Numbered from the stretch's first letter, positions 34,529 through 42,645 are shown. The stretch: DNA of 64,000 nucleotides from Amycolatopsis sp. GM8 (GCF_021653975.1 NZ_JAJKFK010000001.1:1394863-1458862), one strand, 5' to 3'. The notes: generated by a model not told the origin, from the letters alone. Numbers and translations: made by a program.

Positions 34529-35296
34529 ATGTCTTTGACCGGAGTCGGCAAGACCGCGCTGGGCGTAGCGGTCATCCGCGCCCACGAGAGCCGCCGTGCG
34601 GACCGGCTCTTCGACGATCCCTATGCCCAGGCCTTCGTCGACGCGCTGCCGGATGCCTTTCCGCAAACCGCTGACACGACAGGGATCGGCGCCACTTTCG
34701 TCGCGCATGCCGCCATCCGCACCAGGTTCTTCGACGACTACCTGCTGGGCGCCGGTTGCGCACAGGTCGTGCTACTCGCGGCCGGCCTGGATACCAGGGC
34801 GTTCCGGCTGTCCTGGCCGCCGGGCACCGGACTGTTCGAACTCGATCTCCCGGATGTACTGGCGTTCAAGGAAAAAGTGCTCGCCAACGCAACGCCCCGG
34901 TGTGCGCGCACAGTGGTCTGCGTCGACCTCCGTATGGACTGGACCAGTGCGCTCTCCGAAGCCGGATTCGATCCCGGCGTGAAAACCGCCTGGCTCGCCG
35001 AAGGTCTGCTCACCTACCTGACGGCCGACGAGGCCAGGCGCCTGATGACCGCCGTCTCGGAACTTTCCGCGCCCGGCAGCACTCTCGCGCTCGAACACGG
35101 CTCCGTGCCCGCGCAGGCCTGGAGGCTACCGGCGCAGTACACCTCGCTCTGGAAAGGCGGCCTGGGCGACGACGCACCGGAATGGTTCGCGAGCCACGGC
35201 TGGCAGGTGCGGTTCACTGCGTTCTCTGACGTGGCAATCTCTTACGCGCGAACGATTTCCGTGGAAGGCGGTTTCCTGACGCTCACTCGTCCTTGA
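34529..35296 (+). CDS. SAM-dependent methyltransferase (TIGR00027 / leucine carboxyl methyltransferase-like)
   Basis: 255 residues. The N-terminal SLTGVGKTALGVAVIRAHESRRADRLFDDPYA segment is typical of the actinobacterial TIGR00027 group. The SAM-binding strand is QVVLLAAGLDTRAFRL, the acidic Asp/Glu at the end of strand 2 lies in GLFELDLPDVLAFK, and AWLAEGLLTYL is the conserved post-motif. Soluble and cytoplasmic. Substrate unknown. Controlled in all likelihood by the divergent MarR gene. The 3' end overlaps the converging dinB gene by 14 bp. Confidence 0.85.
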   Translation: MSLTGVGKTALGVAVIRAHESRRADRLFDDPYAQAFVDALPDAFPQTADTTGIGATFVAHAAIRTRFFDDYLLGAGCAQVVLLAAGLDTRAFRLSWPPGTGLFELDLPDVLAFKEKVLANATPRCARTVVCVDLRMDWTSALSEAGFDPGVKTAWLAEGLLTYLTADEARRLMTAVSELSAPGSTLALEHGSVPAQAWRLPAQYTSLWKGGLGDDAPEWFASHGWQVRFTAFSDVAISYARTISVEGGFLTLTRP

Positions 35297-36317
35297 CCTC
35301 GAATTCGGCCCGTACACCGAGCAGCCGCACCGGGCGGGTGCTCTCGAAGCGGGCGAGCACCCGCAAAGCCGCTTCCCGCAAGACTTCCGCGTCGCTGGTC
35401 GGCGCGTCGAGCGTCATGCTCCGGGTCTGGGTGATGAACGGCGCGAACCGCACCTTGACCGCGACGCGCGCCGCGGGACGTCCCTCGGCGACGACGTCGT
35501 CCGCCACCAAGGCGGCCAGCGCGGCGACCTCGCGAGCGATCTCCGCCGGCTCGGTCAGGTTCTGCTGGAACGTCACCTCGCGACTGCGCGACCGCGGCAC
35601 ATACGGCGTCGCGGTCACCTCACGATCGCCGAGCCCGCGCGCCAGCAGCCGGAACCACGGCCCCATCGTGGGCCCGAACCGCGCGGCCAGCGCGTCCCGG
35701 TCGGCCGCGGCGAGCGCGCCGACGGTCTCGATGCCCAGCTCCGCCAGCTTCTTCGCGGTCCGGCGGCCGATCCCCTGCAGTGCCTCGGTGGGACGGCCGT
35801 CCATCACCTCGGACCAGTTGTCCTCGGTCAGCCGGTACACGCCCGCGGGTTTGCCGAACCCGGTCGCGGTCTTCGCGCGCAGCCTGTTGTCCCCGATGCC
35901 CACGGAGCAGGACAGCCCCGAGTCCTCGGTCACCGCGCGCCGGATCTCGGCCGCCAGCGCCTCCGGATCGTCCGTGCTCGCGCCGACGAACGCCTCATCC
36001 CAGCCGAGCACCTCGACGACGACCGGGAACCGGCGCAGCGTCGCCATGACCCGCTCGGACACCTCTTCGTAAGCCGGCTTGTCGACCGGCAGGAACACCG
36101 CATCGGGGCAGCGCTTGGCTGCGGTCCGTAACGGCATGCCCGAGTGGACACCGAACTCACGCGCCTCGTACGAGGCGGTCGCCACCACCGCGCGCTGGGT
36201 CGGGTCGCCCGTGCCGCCGACGATCACCGGCCGTCCTCGCAGCTCCGGGTGCCTGGCCACCTCCACGGCCGCGATGAACTGGTCGAGGTCCACGTGCAGG
36301 ATCCAGTTCCCAGGCAC
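35283..36317 (-). CDS. dinB: DNA polymerase IV (Y-family)
   Basis: 344 residues from the GTG at 36317. Y-family motifs: ILHVDLDQFIAAVEVARHPELRGRPVIVGG holds the first metal-binding Asp, ATASYEAREFGVHSGMPLRTA follows. The second acidic site is VEVLGWDEAFVG, where the usual SxDE reads GWDE, and the helix-hairpin-helix is LQGIGRRTAKKLAELGIETVGAL. A C-terminal little-finger domain ends in VRLLGVRAEFEVKDE. It copies past DNA lesions with low fidelity. Slightly short of E. coli DinB (351) and without a clear C-terminal beta-clamp motif. Confidence 0.88.
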   Translation of the reverse strand: MPGNWILHVDLDQFIAAVEVARHPELRGRPVIVGGTGDPTQRAVVATASYEAREFGVHSGMPLRTAAKRCPDAVFLPVDKPAYEEVSERVMATLRRFPVVVEVLGWDEAFVGASTDDPEALAAEIRRAVTEDSGLSCSVGIGDNRLRAKTATGFGKPAGVYRLTEDNWSEVMDGRPTEALQGIGRRTAKKLAELGIETVGALAAADRDALAARFGPTMGPWFRLLARGLGDREVTATPYVPRSRSREVTFQQNLTEPAEIAREVAALAALVADDVVAEGRPAARVAVKVRFAPFITQTRSMTLDAPTSDAEVLREAALRVLARFESTRPVRLLGVRAEFEVKDE

Positions 36318-36456
36318 CCGCCCAGTATGCGCGCGGGCCCGGTTTTCCGCGCGAAACTCTTGCCCGCTGGGGTGTGTCACACGATAGGGTGACCCGGGCT
36401 CAAAGCGGCCCGCTAGGCTGTGGCCACCCAGACGAAGGACGAGGAGGGCACGCTCC

Positions 36457-37197
36457 GTGACGACAGCGACCCACAGTCTCGACGCTACGTCCGGGGCGAC
36501 CACCGTCGCCGAACTGCTGGCCCGGAACGGTGCCCGCGCCGGCCAAGCGCCGCACCGCCGTTCCCGGGTGAGCGAAGAATGCTTCGAAGGCACCCTCCCG
36601 GCGTTCCCGCCGGTCGACGACACGCCGACCACCCAGTACCGCTACGACAAGACCACGGTTGCCGCGCTGCTCGAAACCGCGCCGGCCGAAGAGCCGCGTG
36701 CTGGTGTCGAGAAGGTCCGTCCCGCCCGCGCCGGGCTCAAGATCGCCGGGCTCGCCTTCGCCGGCGCCGTCCTGGCGGGTGGCTGGGCGCTGGCGAACGC
36801 GCAGGCACCCGGTACCGAGGACGGCGGCACCGCCTCCGGCCCGGTGCCGAGCAACAACACTCCCGAGTCCGACAGCCAGCTGCTCGCGTCGGCCCCCGTC
36901 GGGGCGCAGGTCGTGACGCTGGCGTCGTCGTCGCCGACCGGCACCGCCGAGATCCCGGCGAGCGCCCCGGCGCAGCAGCCGGACCGCGGCAAGTTCAGCG
37001 GGACGCTGCCGAACACGACGACCCAGTCGAAGACCACGCCGCCCAAGACCACGGCGGCCGCGCCGCCGGCGCCGCAGATCAGCGCGCCGAAGCTGCCGCC
37101 GGGTACCTACGTCTGGCCGGTCAACCCGTACCAGTGGCCCGGCAGCCACGACAACGGTGGCAAGTACAACGGCGGCGGCCACCACCGTCACCGCTGA
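36457..37197 (+). CDS. Single-pass membrane protein with Thr/Pro-rich outside region
   Basis: 246 residues from a GTG at 36457. A soluble N-terminal part (about 1-95) includes a VAELLARNG segment. A hydrophobic helix (LKIAGLAFAGAVLAGGWALANA, about 92-113) follows, then a long Ser/Thr/Pro/Ala outside region. The C-terminus is Tyr/Trp/Pro/Asn/His-rich (TYVWPVNPYQWPGSHDNGG, then GGGHHRHR). The VAELLARNG segment recalls N-termini of some actinomycete envelope proteins. Function unknown. It stands alone before the ThrRS leader. Confidence 0.65.
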   Translation: MTTATHSLDATSGATTVAELLARNGARAGQAPHRRSRVSEECFEGTLPAFPPVDDTPTTQYRYDKTTVAALLETAPAEEPRAGVEKVRPARAGLKIAGLAFAGAVLAGGWALANAQAPGTEDGGTASGPVPSNNTPESDSQLLASAPVGAQVVTLASSSPTGTAEIPASAPAQQPDRGKFSGTLPNTTTQSKTTPPKTTAAAPPAPQISAPKLPPGTYVWPVNPYQWPGSHDNGGKYNGGGHHRHR

Positions 37198-37250
37198 GGC
37201 CGGCTTATTTCGGTCGGTAGGTGCGTGAGGTACGTGCTACCGTCCGCGGC

Positions 37251-37301
37251 ATGATGCGCGCCGCAGTCACGACGACGCCGGAAACGCTCCCGGCGCGCTG
37301 A
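37251..37301 (+). CDS. Thr-rich attenuator leader peptide for the ThrRS gene
   Basis: A 16-codon frame, MMRAAVTTTPETLPAR, with four Thr codons (three in a row at codons 7-9), closes with TGA 50 bases into the leader. A likely -10 element TACCGT at 37238-37243 puts transcription start at or next to the ATG, so the peptide is probably translated leaderless, as known for actinobacterial attenuator peptides. It is followed by a terminator hairpin and then the threonyl-tRNA synthetase gene. Stalling at the Thr codons when charged tRNA-Thr is scarce would favour an antiterminator. The peptide and hairpin are seen; the mechanism is inference. Confidence 0.7.
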   Translation: MMRAAVTTTPETLPAR

Positions 37302-37307
37302 ATCATG

Positions 37308-37345
37308 TCCCGGGGCGAGCGGCCCCGGGAGGTGTTCTTCTGGCG
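37308..37345 (+). terminator. Attenuator terminator hairpin before thrS paralogue
   Basis: Perfect 9-bp stem TCCCGGGGC (37308-37316) and GCCCCGGGA (37322-37330), five-base loop, then a modest T-rich stretch (GGTGTTCTTCT). It lies 7 bases after the leader peptide stop and 50 bases before the ThrRS start. An upstream hairpin CGCCGG/CCGGCG spans the last Thr codon, and GCTC/GAGC complementarity could form the alternative fold. Confidence 0.7.
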
Positions 37346-37381
37346 CGGTCCTCGCCCACTACTCGCGAGGAGACCACAGCC

Positions 37382-38581
37382 ATGCACGATCACCGCAAAC
37401 TGGGCCGCGAACTCGGCCTGTTCGGCAGCGATCCCCTGATCGGTGCCGGACTGCCGTATTTGCTCCCCGATGGGGCGACCATTCGGCACATCTTGGAAGA
37501 ATATGTTCGCGCGCTCGAACAACGGGCGGGCTACCGGCACGTGTATTCGCCGGTGCTCGGCAAACGCGAGCTTTATGAAATCTCGGGTCACTGGGCGAAT
37601 TACGGCGACGACATGTTCCCGCCGATGGACGTGGGTGGCGAGCAGGTCGTCCTGCGGCCGAGCCTGTGCCCGCATCACGCGCTGATCTACCGGTCCCGCG
37701 CGCACAGTTATCGCGAGTTGCCGTTGCGGTTCGCGGAACTGGGCGGGATGTACCGGTCCGAGCTGTCCGGTGTGCTCGGCGGGCTGACCCGCGTGCGCGC
37801 GATTCAGCTCAATGACGCGCATATTTTCTGCACTCCGGAACAGGCGGTCGGCGAGGCGCGCGCCGCGCTACAGCTGATCCGGCGGGCGTATGAAGACCTG
37901 GGGATCGAGCCTTCCCGGTACCGCCTTTCACTGCCCGGCGCGGACGGAAAATACGTCGGGGACCCGGAATTGTGGCAACGTGCGAATGCCATGCTGCTCG
38001 ACGTTCTCGCCGATTTCCCTTACGAGGCGGTCGAAGGCGAGGCAGCATTCTACGGGCCGAAAATCGACGTGCAGATCATCGACAACGCGGGCCGTGAATC
38101 GACCCTGTCGACCGTGCAGATCGACTTCTATCAGCCGGCCCGGTTCGACCTGCACTACATCGGCGCGGGCGGCGACCGGCACCGGCCGGTCATGGTGCAC
38201 CGCAGCGTCATCGGCAGCATCGAACGCGCCCTCGCGCAGTTGATCGAAGTACACGGCGGCGCGTTCCCGGCGTGGCTGGCACCGGTCCAGGTGGTCATCC
38301 TGCCGGTGTCCGACGCGGAACACCTTGCCGCGGAAGGGTTTCTGCAACAATGCGTCGATGCCGGACTGCGGGCGGAGGTCGTCGACTCAGCGCACGGCAG
38401 CCTCGGCGCGCGAATCCGGACCGCGCGACTCGTGCCGTTCCAGGCGATCATCGGTTCCCGGGAAGCGGCCGACGACCGGGTCGCGCTGCGCCTACGCGCC
38501 GGACAACGACTGGATCCCTTGCCGCGCAAGGAAATCCTGGCACACTTGGGGGCAGCGGGTAAGCCGCCTCGCAGGGGCTGA
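37382..38581 (+). CDS. Threonyl-tRNA synthetase, short form without TGS and editing domains
   Basis: 399 residues, against about 640-690 for full bacterial ThrRS. The class II catalytic core is intact: motif 2 RFAELGGMYRSELSG and motif 3 VMVHRSVIGSIERALAQL. The three zinc/threonine ligands appear as Cys96 (RPSLCPHHA), His147 (LNDAHIF) and His273 (VMVHRS). A C-terminal anticodon-binding domain follows (PVQVVILPVSDAEHLAAEGFL, ending LRAGQRLDPLPRKEIL). The TGS and editing domains are absent, so it cannot clear Ser-tRNA-Thr by itself. Such extra copies are often stress- or inhibitor-response paralogues. It is preceded by a Thr attenuator. Confidence 0.88.
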   Translation: MHDHRKLGRELGLFGSDPLIGAGLPYLLPDGATIRHILEEYVRALEQRAGYRHVYSPVLGKRELYEISGHWANYGDDMFPPMDVGGEQVVLRPSLCPHHALIYRSRAHSYRELPLRFAELGGMYRSELSGVLGGLTRVRAIQLNDAHIFCTPEQAVGEARAALQLIRRAYEDLGIEPSRYRLSLPGADGKYVGDPELWQRANAMLLDVLADFPYEAVEGEAAFYGPKIDVQIIDNAGRESTLSTVQIDFYQPARFDLHYIGAGGDRHRPVMVHRSVIGSIERALAQLIEVHGGAFPAWLAPVQVVILPVSDAEHLAAEGFLQQCVDAGLRAEVVDSAHGSLGARIRTARLVPFQAIIGSREAADDRVALRLRAGQRLDPLPRKEILAHLGAAGKPPRRG

Positions 38582-38586
38582 GCCCG

Positions 38587-39390
38587 TCAGCCGATCCAGC
38601 GGCGCATTTGGCCGGCCAGAACGCGCCCGAATCGCAGTTCGGGGAAATGCGCGCCCACGCCGTACGTGTTGTCACCCTCGAGCTCCCGGAAGAGCCGCTC
38701 ACGAACCCGGGCGGCGAGGTCCGGGTCGACATCACCGATCGACCGCCAGGTCGGCTCGTCCAGCTGGACCGGGCAGACGATCGCGTCCCCGAGAATGAGC
38801 ACCCGATGCGCCCCTGAGGACACGATGACCGAGAGGTGGCCGGGGGTGTGTCCTGGCGTCATGATGATGTCGACTCCCGGCGCGACCGTCGTGTCGTCGG
38901 CGATCAGACGCAGCCGGGACCCGTCCACGTTCTGCAACCCGTGGCGAATGTGGTCGAACATCCAGACATTCGGATCCTGCACGAAATGCTGCCAGTCGGG
39001 AGCGCCGATCCAGATCTCGGCATTGGGGAAGACGGCCGCGGCGGTGGCGTCGAAGAGCCAGCCGCAATGGTCCGCGTGGAGGTGAGTGCAGATCACCGCG
39101 TCGATTTCTTCGACGCCCACCCCCGCGGCACGGAGACCGACGAGAAGTTGCCCGCCGACAAGCAGCCTCCGGTCACCGTCGTCGCGCATTTCGGGGCCCA
39201 TTCCCGCGTCGATCAGAATTACCCGTGATCCGGTCCGGACGAGGAAACAGCCGATGGGCAGCCAGGCCTTTCCGTACCGGGTGAACAGGTCTTCGTGGCC
39301 GTGGGCCGTGACGTGGTCGCCGAAATAGCCCGGCCCGGCACGGAAGGTGCCGTCGGCGATCGGGTGAATGTCGATCTCACCAATACGCAT
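38587..39390 (-). CDS. MBL-fold metallo-hydrolase (quorum-quenching lactonase-like)
   Basis: 267 residues. The dinuclear metal motif is ICTHLHADHCGWLFD, further ligands are in IIMTPGHTPGHLSVIV and VLILGDAIVCPVQL, and a Gly/Asp N-terminal part (VILIDAGMGPEM) precedes them. The family includes N-acyl homoserine lactonases and other lactone or ester hydrolases. The start ATG overlaps the stop of the FAH gene in TGATG, so it is co-translated with it. It probably opens a lactone or ester in the same pathway. Substrate unknown. Confidence 0.82.
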   Translation of the reverse strand: MRIGEIDIHPIADGTFRAGPGYFGDHVTAHGHEDLFTRYGKAWLPIGCFLVRTGSRVILIDAGMGPEMRDDGDRRLLVGGQLLVGLRAAGVGVEEIDAVICTHLHADHCGWLFDATAAAVFPNAEIWIGAPDWQHFVQDPNVWMFDHIRHGLQNVDGSRLRLIADDTTVAPGVDIIMTPGHTPGHLSVIVSSGAHRVLILGDAIVCPVQLDEPTWRSIGDVDPDLAARVRERLFRELEGDNTYGVGAHFPELRFGRVLAGQMRRWIG

Positions 39391-40253
39391 CAGCGGATCC
39401 TGTTCCGAATAGAGCCGAGCCGGGTGATACCGCATTCCACGACATCGCCCAGTTTCAGGAAGCGGGGCGGTTCGAATCCGATGCCGACACCGGCGGGCGT
39501 CCCGGTGGCGATGATGTCGCCGGGCAGGAGTGTGATGCCCGCGGAGATGGTCGCGATGAGCTGCGGCACAGAGAAGATCAGGTCGGCCACAAGCGCGTCC
39601 TGCCGTGGCTCGCCGTTGACGCTGCTGGTGACGCGGAGCGTGCTGAGGTCGCCGGCCTCGTCCGCGGTGACGGCCCACGGTCCCATCGGGCCGTGGGTGT
39701 CGAGGGACTTGCCCAGCAGCCATTGTTTGTGGTCACGCTGGAGGTCTCGGGCGGTCACGTCGTTGATGATCGTGTAGCCCCACACGTGGGCCATCGCCTC
39801 GGCCTCCGTGATCGCGCGGCCGCCACGCCCGATGATGACCGCAAGCTCTGCCTCATAGTCGAGCTCCGAAGTGACCTCAGGGTGGGATTCGATGTCGTCG
39901 AAGGGGCCGGTCACCGTCGTCGTCGCTTTGGAGAACACGATGGGCTTGTCCGGCAGTTCCTCGCTGCGACTGGGAGTGTCATAACCGGAGCGGCCGAACT
40001 CCGCCACGTGCTCCCGATAGTTCTTGCCCACGGCGAAGATGTTTCGTCGCGGTCGCGGGATTGGTGCCAGCAGGCGATATTCGTCGATGACCGGCAGGTC
40101 GTTCGCCTGTGTCAGCTTCTCGGCCACACCATCCCAGTTCTCGATCAGTTCGAGCAGCGACTGCTCCCCGACGAGCGCGTGCGCGGTGCGTTCGTCGTCA
40201 CCGATGACAGCGACCGTTTGGCCGTCACCGGTTTGCACGGTTGCCAGTTTCAC
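39390..40253 (-). CDS. Fumarylacetoacetate hydrolase family protein
   Basis: 287 residues from the GTG at 40253 with AGGAAG upstream. The FAH fold signature is complete: FAVGKNYREHVAEFG, PIVFSKATTTVTGPFDDIE, LDYEAELAVIIGRGGRAI (metal-binding Glu pair), GYTIINDVTARDLQRDHKQW, and GDIIATGTPAGVGIGFEPPRFLKLGDVVE. Enzymes of this family hydrolyse C-C bonds or decarboxylate and isomerise in aromatic catabolism. It overlaps the MBL gene. An ATTGGT double site lies in its promoter. Confidence 0.9.
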   Translation of the reverse strand: MKLATVQTGDGQTVAVIGDDERTAHALVGEQSLLELIENWDGVAEKLTQANDLPVIDEYRLLAPIPRPRRNIFAVGKNYREHVAEFGRSGYDTPSRSEELPDKPIVFSKATTTVTGPFDDIESHPEVTSELDYEAELAVIIGRGGRAITEAEAMAHVWGYTIINDVTARDLQRDHKQWLLGKSLDTHGPMGPWAVTADEAGDLSTLRVTSSVNGEPRQDALVADLIFSVPQLIATISAGITLLPGDIIATGTPAGVGIGFEPPRFLKLGDVVECGITRLGSIRNRIR

Positions 40254-40266
40254 GAGCTTCCTTCCT

Positions 40267-40282
40267 ACCAATTCAAACCAAT
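40267..40282 (-). promoter_or_regulatory. ATTGGT double site before the FAH gene
   Basis: Minus strand ATTGGT-TTGA-ATTGGT, two direct hexamers 10 bp apart, 14 bases before the FAH start. The same arrangement occurs before the adjacent FadR-type gene, so it is a candidate operator for that regulator. Confidence 0.6.
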
Positions 40283-40357
40283 ACGTGCTTTGGACTCGAT
40301 TGATTTCACCAGTATGTAGGGGCAATGCAGGGCACGCAAGGCGCCCTGCCTGCTACA

Positions 40358-40373
40358 ATTGGTTCAGATTGGT
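40358..40373 (+). promoter_or_regulatory. ATTGGT double site before the FadR-type gene
   Basis: ATTGGT-TCAG-ATTGGT, ending 15 bases before the regulator start. It matches the site in the divergent FAH promoter in unit, spacing and distance from its gene, which suggests autoregulation together with control of the FAH/MBL operon. Confidence 0.6.
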
Positions 40374-40388
40374 GAGAGAAGGTTGGAT

Positions 40389-41057
40389 ATGTCAGGGATA
40401 CCGGTCGTCGACCGGCTGCGGTCGGTTCTCGAACGCGGGCAGGAGTCGGGAGAACTGCGAGCGGGATCACGCCTGCCGACGGAGCGAGCCTTCGCCGAGT
40501 CCTTGTCGGTTCCGCGCAGCGCCGTCCGGCAAGCCCTCGGCGTGCTGGAGCGCGAGGGCCTGATCAGCCGCCATGTCGGGCGAGGCACGTTCCTGACCAC
40601 GGATGGCGGTCACGTCGACGCGCAGGAACTCATGACGAGCCCGGCCGAGATCATGGACACCCGTCTCATGATCGAACCCGAGATCGCCATTCATGCCGCT
40701 CGCAACGCCACACCGTCCGACCTGGCCGAGATCGAGCGGTGCATGCGCCGCGGGAACGCGTGCGAGCCGTATCTGGAGTTCGAAGCCTGGGATTCGGCGT
40801 TCCACCGGGCGATCGCCGCGTCGGTGCACAATGGTCTGCTCCTGCGCATGTTCGACACGATGAACGCCGCCCGGGACCTCCCGGTCTGGGGCAACAGCAA
40901 GCTGCGCTCAGCGACGAAGGACCGCCGGGTGGCCTACGAGCAGGAGCATGCCGCCATCTTGACGGCCTTGGCCGATCGCGACCCCGGTTCCGCACAGGTC
41001 GCCATGCGCGAACACCTCAACAGCGTGAAGTCCAACCTCTTGAATCCGCCGCGCTAG
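40389..41057 (+). CDS. GntR/FadR-family regulator (FCD domain)
   Basis: 222 residues. The N-terminal winged helix is typical GntR (GSRLPTERAFAESLSVPRSAVRQALGVLEREGLISRHVGRGTFL). The C-terminal helical FCD domain (MDTRLMIEPEIAIHAARNATPSDLAEIERCM, FHRAIAASVHNGLLLRMFD, EHAAILTALADRDPGSAQVAMREHL) has the Asp/His residues that bind a metal and an acid ligand. Divergent from the FAH/MBL operon, with matching ATTGGT sites in both promoters. Confidence 0.88.
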   Translation: MSGIPVVDRLRSVLERGQESGELRAGSRLPTERAFAESLSVPRSAVRQALGVLEREGLISRHVGRGTFLTTDGGHVDAQELMTSPAEIMDTRLMIEPEIAIHAARNATPSDLAEIERCMRRGNACEPYLEFEAWDSAFHRAIAASVHNGLLLRMFDTMNAARDLPVWGNSKLRSATKDRRVAYEQEHAAILTALADRDPGSAQVAMREHLNSVKSNLLNPPR

Positions 41058-41077
41058 ACCGCGCCCCGACACGACTG

Positions 41078-41260
41078 TCAGTGCCGGCGAAGGCGCCCAT
41101 CGCACGTGGCCAGGTTGACGCCTTCGCCGCTGGACGCGGTGAGGTGGGCGGCGTCGCCGAGCAGAGTCACCCCTCGGCGTCCAGCCCCACCGGCGCCCAG
41201 CTCTGACACCCAGCCGTCGAACTCCCACGCGATCCGCCCGATACCTGGCCGGCAGCGACA
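41078..41260 (-). pseudogene. Fragment of an FAD-dependent monooxygenase
   Basis: About 60 codons read GRIAWEFDGWVSELGAGG and GVTLLGDAAHLTASSGEGVNLA, the second being the FAD-binding GDAAH block of flavoprotein hydroxylases. The reading stops soon after and no N-terminal Rossmann domain can be found upstream, where other genes lie. A degraded end piece without function. Confidence 0.7.
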
Positions 41261-41332
41261 CGGACCGTACCCTGCCAACTGACCACTGTGGACGGTCGAA
41301 TGTCTCCCCGATCTACATGCGCACCCCGGCAT

Positions 41333-41368
41333 TTGACACTTTGTTAGGCACCTAGCTATATTCGTTAG
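41333..41368 (+). promoter_or_regulatory. Consensus promoter with overlapping operator, leaderless MarR transcript
   Basis: TTGACA at 41333-41338 and TATATT at 41357-41362 with an 18-bp spacer, an unusually good sigma-70-type match here. Start of transcription would fall on or beside the GTG of the MarR gene at 41369. Two palindromic elements, GTTAGGCACCTAGC (spacer) and GTTAG-GTGG-CTAAC (over the start codon), are likely binding sites for the regulator. Confidence 0.7.
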
Positions 41369-41833
41369 GTGGCTAACGAACAGGCGGATCCCGAGCACCA
41401 GTCCGCGGGTGCGTGGGCGAAGAAGTACCACTTGGCGACCCGCGTCGTGATGGAGACCGTCCTTCGCCCGTTCGATCTCGGGCCCACCCAGTGGTACGTC
41501 ATGTACCAGCTCATGACCGTGGGGCCGACCTCGCAACGTGACCTCGTGCGCATGCTCCAGGTCGAGCGCGCGACGCTGACGGGTGTCGTGGCCGCCCTGG
41601 TCCGCAAGGGTCTGGTCGAGCAGAAGCCTGATGCCACCGATCAGCGCCAGAAGGTGTTGACCGCCACCCCTGCCGGCGCCGCGCTCTGGCGTGAGTTGCC
41701 CGATCCGATCGCGCTGATCCTCCAGACAGCGTTCGACGGCGTCCCGCAAACCGACATCGACACGACCGCCCGCGTACTGCGCGAGGCGACCGGCAGGCTC
41801 ACCAAGCGCTTTCCGAAGGGAAACGAATCATGA
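41369..41833 (+). CDS. MarR-family regulator, probably autoregulated and leaderless
   Basis: 154 residues from a GTG at 41369. Winged helix: LGPTQWYVMYQLMTVGPTSQRDLVRMLQVERATLTGVVAALVRKGLVEQKPDATDQRQKVLTAT. It has no ribosome binding site because its start codon coincides with the predicted transcription start. The stop overlaps the next start (ATGA), so it heads an operon with the epimerase-like, aldehyde dehydrogenase and M24 genes, which it presumably controls. Confidence 0.85.
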   Translation: MANEQADPEHQSAGAWAKKYHLATRVVMETVLRPFDLGPTQWYVMYQLMTVGPTSQRDLVRMLQVERATLTGVVAALVRKGLVEQKPDATDQRQKVLTATPAGAALWRELPDPIALILQTAFDGVPQTDIDTTARVLREATGRLTKRFPKGNES

Positions 41834-42645
41834 CCATCCTCATCACCGGCGGAACCGGCCTCGTCGGAACCCGCCTGCTCCGCCGTCTCGTCGACGCGGG
41901 CATCGAGTGCCGCGCCCTCGTCCGCGCGGGCAAAGAACTCCCGGCGGGTGTGACGCCCGTCGCGGGTGATCTGCTCGACCCGGCGACGTTGCCCAAGGCT
42001 GTCGAAGGCGTCTCCGCGGTCATCCACCTCGCCGCGGTCCTGCGCACTCCCGACCCCGCGCTGATCGAGCAGGTGAACGTCGGCGGCACGAAGAACCTCA
42101 TCGACGCCATGCTGAGCCACGCTCCCGAAGCACGCGTCATCATGGCCAGCACCAACCTCGTCTACGACGCCGACCTGTCGCGGCCGGCCCGTGAAGAGGA
42201 CCCGGCCAACGCGCAGCAGCCGTACCCGGCGACCAAGATCGTCGCGGAACGCCTCGTGCGCGAAAGCGGTCTGGCGTGGAGCGTCCTGCGATTCGCCTTC
42301 GTCTACGGCGACGCCGACGGCCACCTGCAGTCCGCGCCGCAGCTGCTGGGTTCCTGGGACTGGCACCCCGCGGCGACGATGAGCCTCATCCACCACCGCG
42401 ACATCGCAACCGCGATGCTGCTCGCACTGACCGGCGTGATGGACGGCCGCGTCGTCAACCTCTCCGACGACGCCCCCACATCGGTCTACGAGATCGCCCG
42501 CATCGTCGGCGCCGAGTACAAGGAATCCGGAGAGCCGTTGGAGAACCCGTGGCGGGGACACGTCGACGGAACTCTCGCGCGGGAACTCGGCTTCCGGCCG
42601 GTCGTCCGCAGTGTCCACCAGGCCGCCGCCGAAGGCGTGCTGTGA
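41830..42645 (+). CDS. NAD-dependent epimerase/dehydratase-like reductase
   Basis: 271 residues, extended SDR fold. The nucleotide motif is ILITGGTGLVGTRLLRRL, then VIHLAAVLRTPDP, the serine-equivalent MASTNLVYD, and YPATKIVAERLVRES with catalytic Tyr and Lys. FAFVYGDADGHLQ and SLIHHRDIATAML follow. Substrate unknown; the operon suggests an aldehyde or ketone intermediate. It overlaps the MarR gene and lies about 40 bp before the aldehyde dehydrogenase. Confidence 0.82.
   Translation: MTILITGGTGLVGTRLLRRLVDAGIECRALVRAGKELPAGVTPVAGDLLDPATLPKAVEGVSAVIHLAAVLRTPDPALIEQVNVGGTKNLIDAMLSHAPEARVIMASTNLVYDADLSRPAREEDPANAQQPYPATKIVAERLVRESGLAWSVLRFAFVYGDADGHLQSAPQLLGSWDWHPAATMSLIHHRDIATAMLLALTGVMDGRVVNLSDDAPTSVYEIARIVGAEYKESGEPLENPWRGHVDGTLARELGFRPVVRSVHQAAAEGVL

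Noticed and set aside
40267..40373. ATTGGT hexamers as CCAAT-type chance sequence
   Set aside because: I considered chance, but identical unit, spacing and distance to two start codons in an otherwise GC-rich region made me keep them as operator candidates.
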